Part shown: in pieces, positions 13,733 to 17,450 of the stretch | Numbering within the stretch: position 1 is the stretch's first letter | Layout: every line of letters starts with the position of its first letter | DNA from: Phycisphaerae bacterium | GTDB lineage: Bacteria; Planctomycetota; Phycisphaerae; Phycisphaerales; Phycisphaeraceae | Direction: 5' to 3' | Assembly (NCBI GenBank): GCA_002688155.1 | Contig: NZCH01000112.1 | Span: 1 to 17,450, forward strand | DNA: 17,450 nt | The notes under the pieces: model-generated | Told to the model about the DNA's origin: nothing | Database searches by the model: none | The model's input: only the letters and a program-made list of their open reading frames with translations | Translations under genes and position numbers: made by a program

Positions 13733-15811
13733 GTGGTGGCTTTCCACGACGATCAGGTCAGACAGGTCCAGGACGCGACCGATATCGTTGCCCTCGTTGG
13801 CGAGCATGTGACGCTCAAGCCAAAGGGCAAGGAATACGTCGGGCTCTGTCCATTTCACGACGACAAGAACCCCTCCATGTGCGTGGTGCCGAACAAGCAA
13901 ATCTTTCATTGCTTCGTGTGCAACACCAGCGGCAACGCATTTGGGTGGATGCAGAAGTTTCATCGCATGGCGTTTCGCGAGGCACTGCAGCACCTGGCGG
14001 AGCGTGCGGGGATCACGCTCAAGCCGCGTGAACGCAAGTCCGCCGACGGGCAGGTTATCGACGAACATCAGGAGGCGGCGGTCGAGCAGGGCGTCGCTGG
14101 CGCCAATGCGCAGGCCATGTCGTTTTTCCGGGCGCTCCTGCAACACGAAGAGCACGGCCGGGTCGCCCGCGAGTACCTCGCTGACCGCGGTTTTACCCAG
14201 GAAATGATTGATCGATTTCAGGTCGGCTACGCGCCCGACCGGTGGGACGGGCTGGTTCGGACGATCGCGAGTAAGCGTTGGCCGGTGCAGGGGTTTGTTG
14301 ATGCGGGGTTGATCACCAGGCGGCAAGCCTCGGGCGGTGGTGGTAATGACGGTTTCGACGATGGGGCCGTGGGGGGTAACGTGAGGCCCGTGGCGGCTGA
14401 TTCGTGTTACGACCGGCTACGACACCGGCTGATTTTCCCGATATGCGACGTGCTTGGCCGGCCGATCGCGTTTGGCGGGCGGAAGCTGCGCGAGGAGGAT
14501 GAACCCAAGTACCTCAACAGCCCCGAGACGGTGCTGTTCAACAAATCGGCGACTCTGTTTGGGTTGAACCTGGCGCACGGGGCGATCAGCAAGAGCCGCA
14601 CGGCAGTGATCGTAGAGGGTTACACAGACGTGTTGGCGTGCCACCAGGCGGGCGTGACGAATGTGGTGGCGACGCTGGGGACGGCCCTGACGAGCCAGCA
14701 CGCGGCACAGCTTCGCCGCCGCGCAGAGAAGGTCGTGTTGATATTCGACGCGGACGAGGCGGGCCAGCGGGCCGCCGACAGGGCGGTCGAGGTGTTTTTG
14801 ACCGAGCCGCTGGACGTGCATGTGGCGGTCCTGCCCGACGGGCAGGACCCGGCCGAACTGCTCGGTCAGTCCAACGGGCTTGAGCGCTGGCAGCAGGCAA
14901 TCGATGAAGCTCCCGACGCGCTGACGTACCAGTACGAGCGCGTGCGTGAGCGCGTCGAGTCCGCCGCGTCGACCATTGCACGTCAGCGCGAGGTCGAAGG
15001 CTACATGAGACAACTCGTTGAATTGGGGATGGACAGGCTCAATATTTCGCGGATGGGTTTCGTCCGCCAGCGGATCGCCGAACTGCTGCAACTGACGCCG
15101 CACGAGGTTGACCAGTTGTTCACGCGATTCATGCGAGCCGCGCAGAGGCGTCAGCGTGAGCGTCAGTCGCCCGCCCGTACGCCCGACGCGTCACCGCAGA
15201 CGGCGGCGTCAACGCCAGGTATCGAAGGCGATTTTGTCGCGGATGAGCCGCTCCCGGTCGCAGTGCCGGCGGACGGCTCGCACGTCGAACATGCGGTTAC
15301 CACCGGCGTCGAACTGCGGGCTCTGGCGCTGGCGGAGCGGCAGATCATCGGTGCGTTGCTGCGTCAGCCGGAGTTGTTCCACGAGCCATTGGCCCAGGGG
15401 CACGCCATCGACGAGGCGCTGCCGCCCGCCATGATGGTCACGGCTGCGGGTGGCCGGTTGTACGAGAGATTGTACGAGCACCTGATATCCGGTAACGCGG
15501 TTACATTGTCGCATGTGATGACCGAGTTGGCAGCGGGAGACCACCACGATCTGGCGGACATGGCGGGCCAGGCCGAACACGACGCGGAGGCGCATTCGCT
15601 GGGCGAGTCCGCCCGGCTGCTTGAAATGGTTGCCTCCGCCGTCCAGCGAATTCGCGATCATCACCAGCGGCACGAACATGACGTGCAGTACCGGTCGCTG
15701 CGCGCCGATGCGGCCAGCGACGACGCGCTGGCCACGAAGGCGCTGGACCTGCAGCGCCAACTGGTTTTGACCCAAACGAACACGATGCGCATTGCCCGTA
15801 TGGACGCATGA
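13733..15811 (+). CDS. dnaG: DNA primase
   Basis: This enzyme synthesises RNA primers at the replication fork, working with the DnaB helicase. The 692-residue protein starts with the CHC2 zinc ribbon: Cys39, His42, Cys60 and Cys63 (CPFHDDKNPSM; IFHCFVC). The catalytic core includes FPICDVLGRPIAFGGRKL and YLNSPETVLFNKS. The TOPRIM domain has the metal-binding Glu295 in VEGYTDVL and Asp339/Asp341 in IFDADEAGQ, then DGQDPAELL. A helical C-terminal region from about 520 should contact DnaB. An unusual Gly/Asp-rich insert sits at about 199-224, between conserved core blocks. The GTG at 13733 follows GGGA by 7 nt and begins the zinc domain properly. rpoD follows after a 59-nt gap, the conserved dnaG-rpoD order. 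Confidence 0.96.
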   Translation: MVAFHDDQVRQVQDATDIVALVGEHVTLKPKGKEYVGLCPFHDDKNPSMCVVPNKQIFHCFVCNTSGNAFGWMQKFHRMAFREALQHLAERAGITLKPRERKSADGQVIDEHQEAAVEQGVAGANAQAMSFFRALLQHEEHGRVAREYLADRGFTQEMIDRFQVGYAPDRWDGLVRTIASKRWPVQGFVDAGLITRRQASGGGGNDGFDDGAVGGNVRPVAADSCYDRLRHRLIFPICDVLGRPIAFGGRKLREEDEPKYLNSPETVLFNKSATLFGLNLAHGAISKSRTAVIVEGYTDVLACHQAGVTNVVATLGTALTSQHAAQLRRRAEKVVLIFDADEAGQRAADRAVEVFLTEPLDVHVAVLPDGQDPAELLGQSNGLERWQQAIDEAPDALTYQYERVRERVESAASTIARQREVEGYMRQLVELGMDRLNISRMGFVRQRIAELLQLTPHEVDQLFTRFMRAAQRRQRERQSPARTPDASPQTAASTPGIEGDFVADEPLPVAVPADGSHVEHAVTTGVELRALALAERQIIGALLRQPELFHEPLAQGHAIDEALPPAMMVTAAGGRLYERLYEHLISGNAVTLSHVMTELAAGDHHDLADMAGQAEHDAEAHSLGESARLLEMVASAVQRIRDHHQRHEHDVQYRSLRADAASDDALATKALDLQRQLVLTQTNTMRIARMDA

Positions 15812-15857
15812 CGCAAGGGAATTGACGCAAACCGTTGCCTACAATGCAACCAATGGA

Positions 15858-15862
15858 AAGGA
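15858..15862 (+). promoter_or_regulatory. rpoD: Shine-Dalgarno deciding the rpoD GTG start
   Basis: AAGGA lies 8 nt before GTG 15871. The in-frame ATG at 15853 would add six residues and has no Shine-Dalgarno, so the GTG is preferred. Confidence 0.6.
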
Positions 15863-15870
15863 CGACACCT

Positions 15871-17450
15871 GTGATCGCCGAAGATCTGCATCCTACATTG
15901 CTCGAACTGGTTCGCTCCGGCAAGCGCCGCCGGTACGTGACGTACGAAGAACTCAATACGCTGCTGCCCGACGAATTTGTCGACCCGCAGCGAATCGACA
16001 AGATTCTGTACCAGCTTGAGGTGGTAAACGTCCGTCTGGCTGAATCGTACCGCAGCCTGCGGCCGATCCTGCCCAACCAAGGCCACAACGCCAAGCCGGA
16101 CATGCGTGACACCGGCGACGGGCCTGAATACGATGAGAACGGGCTGCCCATCCAAGAACCGGCGCAAGCGGGGGCCGCGGCTTCCTCCCCGGAGGGCGAG
16201 GAATTAAAGGAGTTGCAGCGTGACCTCGCGCATGCCTTCCAGGAAGCGACGAACCGGCGTATTGACGACCCAGTGCGTATGTACCTGACGCAGATGGGCG
16301 AAATAAGCCTGCTGACGCGCGAAGAAGAAATCCGTCTGGCGAAAAAGATCGAGACCACGCGCATGATTTTCCGCAGGCGTGTACTGGAGAACGATTATGC
16401 GATCGGGTCGGCGGCTGAAATCCTCGAACTGGTGGACGAGGGCGAGCTGCCGTTCGACCGAACGATGAAGATTTCGACTGCTGAAGTCAATGCCAAGGGC
16501 AAGATCGCCGCCCGTATTCCTTACAACCTTAAGACCGTGCGTAAGCTCATGGAGCTGAACCGGCAGGACTGGGCGGCGCTCGACCAGACCAGCCGCGTCG
16601 GCGAACGGAAGCGGCTGCAGGGCGACATCACGCGCAGGCGCCGCAAGATGGCGACGTTGATCGAAGAACTGTCGCTGCGCACGAGCAAGGTCCAGCCGCT
16701 GCTGAAGAAGCTGCGATCGATCCGTGACAAGATGGTGGAACTGCGTGACACGTTGCGCAGGGCCGCGAGTCATCCCGAACGGTACGATCCTGAAGACCTG
16801 ATGGTCATGGAGGACGAACTAAGCGGCCTGCGAGCGCTCGTGCTCGAGGAGCCAGACGGCCTGCGCAACAACGTCAAAGAAATCGACCTGGTGTTCGAGG
16901 AGTACGAGCAGGCCAAACGCGACCTTTCGGGGGGGAACCTGCGCCTGGTCGTGTCGATTGCCAAGAAATACCGTAACCGCGGCCTGTCGTTCCTGGACAT
17001 CATCCAGGAGGGCAACACCGGGCTGATGCGCGCGGTGGACAAGTACGAATACAAGCGAGGTTACAAGTTCTCAACCTACGCGACGTGGTGGATTCGCCAG
17101 GCCATCACACGCGCGATCGCCGACCACGCGCGCACGATCCGCATTCCCGTGCACATGATCGAGACGATGTCAAAGCTTCGCAACATCTCCAAGGACCTGC
17201 TTCAGGAGATCGGCCGGGAGCCGACGATCGAGGAGATTGCCGAAAAGGCGGACATGCCGATCGCCGAAGCACGGCGGGTGATGAAGATCAGCCGGCACCC
17301 GATTTCGCTGGATCGGCCCGTCGGCGAATCGGAGGACTCGTACTTCGGCGATTTCATCGAAGACGAGTCGGCGGACAATCCCACGGAGTCCGCGGCGCAC
17401 GACATGCTGCGCGCGCGCATCGAGCAGGTCCTCAAGACCCTGACCTACCG
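15871..17450 (+). CDS. rpoD: Primary sigma factor RpoD (sigma-70), 3' end missing
   Basis: The housekeeping sigma subunit of RNA polymerase, which recognises -35 and -10 elements. About 526 residues are visible and the frame runs off the right edge. Residues 5-55 resemble region 1.1 (LLELVRSGKRRRYVTYEEL). An acidic, Pro/Ala-rich linker follows, then region 1.2 at about 129-175 (DDPVRMYLTQMGEISLLTREEE). A long helical spacer leads to region 2 from about 345: NLRLVVSIAKKYRNRGLSFLD, FSTYATWWIRQAITRAI with Trp406/Trp407, and HARTIRIPVHM. Region 3 follows (GREPTIEEIAEKADM; SLDRPVG). The window ends at TLTYR, the first residues before region 4, so the -35-binding helix-turn-helix is not seen. The complete set of regions 1.1-3 marks it as the primary sigma factor rather than an alternative one. 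Confidence 0.96.
   Translation, partial: MIAEDLHPTLLELVRSGKRRRYVTYEELNTLLPDEFVDPQRIDKILYQLEVVNVRLAESYRSLRPILPNQGHNAKPDMRDTGDGPEYDENGLPIQEPAQAGAAASSPEGEELKELQRDLAHAFQEATNRRIDDPVRMYLTQMGEISLLTREEEIRLAKKIETTRMIFRRRVLENDYAIGSAAEILELVDEGELPFDRTMKISTAEVNAKGKIAARIPYNLKTVRKLMELNRQDWAALDQTSRVGERKRLQGDITRRRRKMATLIEELSLRTSKVQPLLKKLRSIRDKMVELRDTLRRAASHPERYDPEDLMVMEDELSGLRALVLEEPDGLRNNVKEIDLVFEEYEQAKRDLSGGNLRLVVSIAKKYRNRGLSFLDIIQEGNTGLMRAVDKYEYKRGYKFSTYATWWIRQAITRAIADHARTIRIPVHMIETMSKLRNISKDLLQEIGREPTIEEIAEKADMPIAEARRVMKISRHPISLDRPVGESEDSYFGDFIEDESADNPTESAAHDMLRARIEQVLKTLTY

Noticed and set aside
13457..14326. Minus-strand open frame of 289 codons across the dnaG start and spacer
   Set aside because: Most of it is the complement of the DnaG zinc and core domains; the part over the spacer has no recognisable motif or start signal.
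15822..15845. TTGACG and TACAAT before rpoD as a promoter
   Set aside because: The spacer is only 12 bases, too short for sigma-70; only the -10-like element and the inverted repeat are noted.
1..17450. CRISPR arrays, tRNA or rRNA genes, insertion sequences, replication origin
   Set aside because: No regularly spaced repeats, cloverleaf-like sequence, rRNA motifs, transposase motifs or terminal inverted repeats were seen on reading both strands; no DnaA-box cluster was noticed.

Overview
The window is a GC-rich bacterial chromosome segment made almost entirely of housekeeping genes. I read it as Planctomycetota, probably a Phycisphaerae-type lineage. The grounds are family-level features recognised by eye: a lipoprotein joining a FlgI-like region to HEAT repeats, a primary sigma factor with a long spacer between regions 1.2 and 2, an L28 protein with an internal insertion, and a divergent ArgB. 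No database search was possible, so the taxonomic call is an inference.

Layout, left to right. (1) 2-1141: 3' part of hisD (histidine synthesis), convergent with a minus-strand pair, hpt followed by a bPH2-domain membrane protein (2343 back to 1154), whose start and stop codons overlap. (2) 2558-4351: a FlgI-like/HEAT lipoprotein with its own promoter, divergent from hpt, followed by full-length smc (4515-8303). (3) smc runs convergently into an arsenate reductase gene (8773 back to 8300); the two stop codons interlock in one TTAA. The arsC gene is divergent from a HUMPS-family (hexulose-phosphate-synthase-like) gene, 8885-9565. (4) 9566-11017 is the accessory-looking part: a minus-strand exported protein of unknown function (9857-10441) with a near-consensus promoter, a short Cys-rich minus-strand ORF, and non-coding sequence. 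(5) 11018-12940: argB then argF (arginine synthesis). (6) 13047 to the end: rpmB with its own promoter, a 410-nt spacer containing an AT-rich block and a strong GC hairpin, then dnaG and rpoD. The rpoD gene runs off the right edge before region 4.

The dnaG-rpoD pair matches the classic macromolecular-synthesis operon, which couples primase and the primary sigma factor; here the nearest upstream ribosomal protein gene is rpmB rather than rpsU. argB and argF supply two steps of arginine/citrulline synthesis, and the N-terminal arm of ArgB suggests an arginine-feedback-sensitive hexamer. I found no mobile element, CRISPR array, tRNA or rRNA. I do not see a complete new multi-gene system. The items most worth a second look are the FlgI-like/HEAT lipoprotein, the atypical HUMPS protein, the ArgB with an altered substrate loop, the small Cys-rich ORF overlapping a promoter, and the hairpin leader of dnaG.
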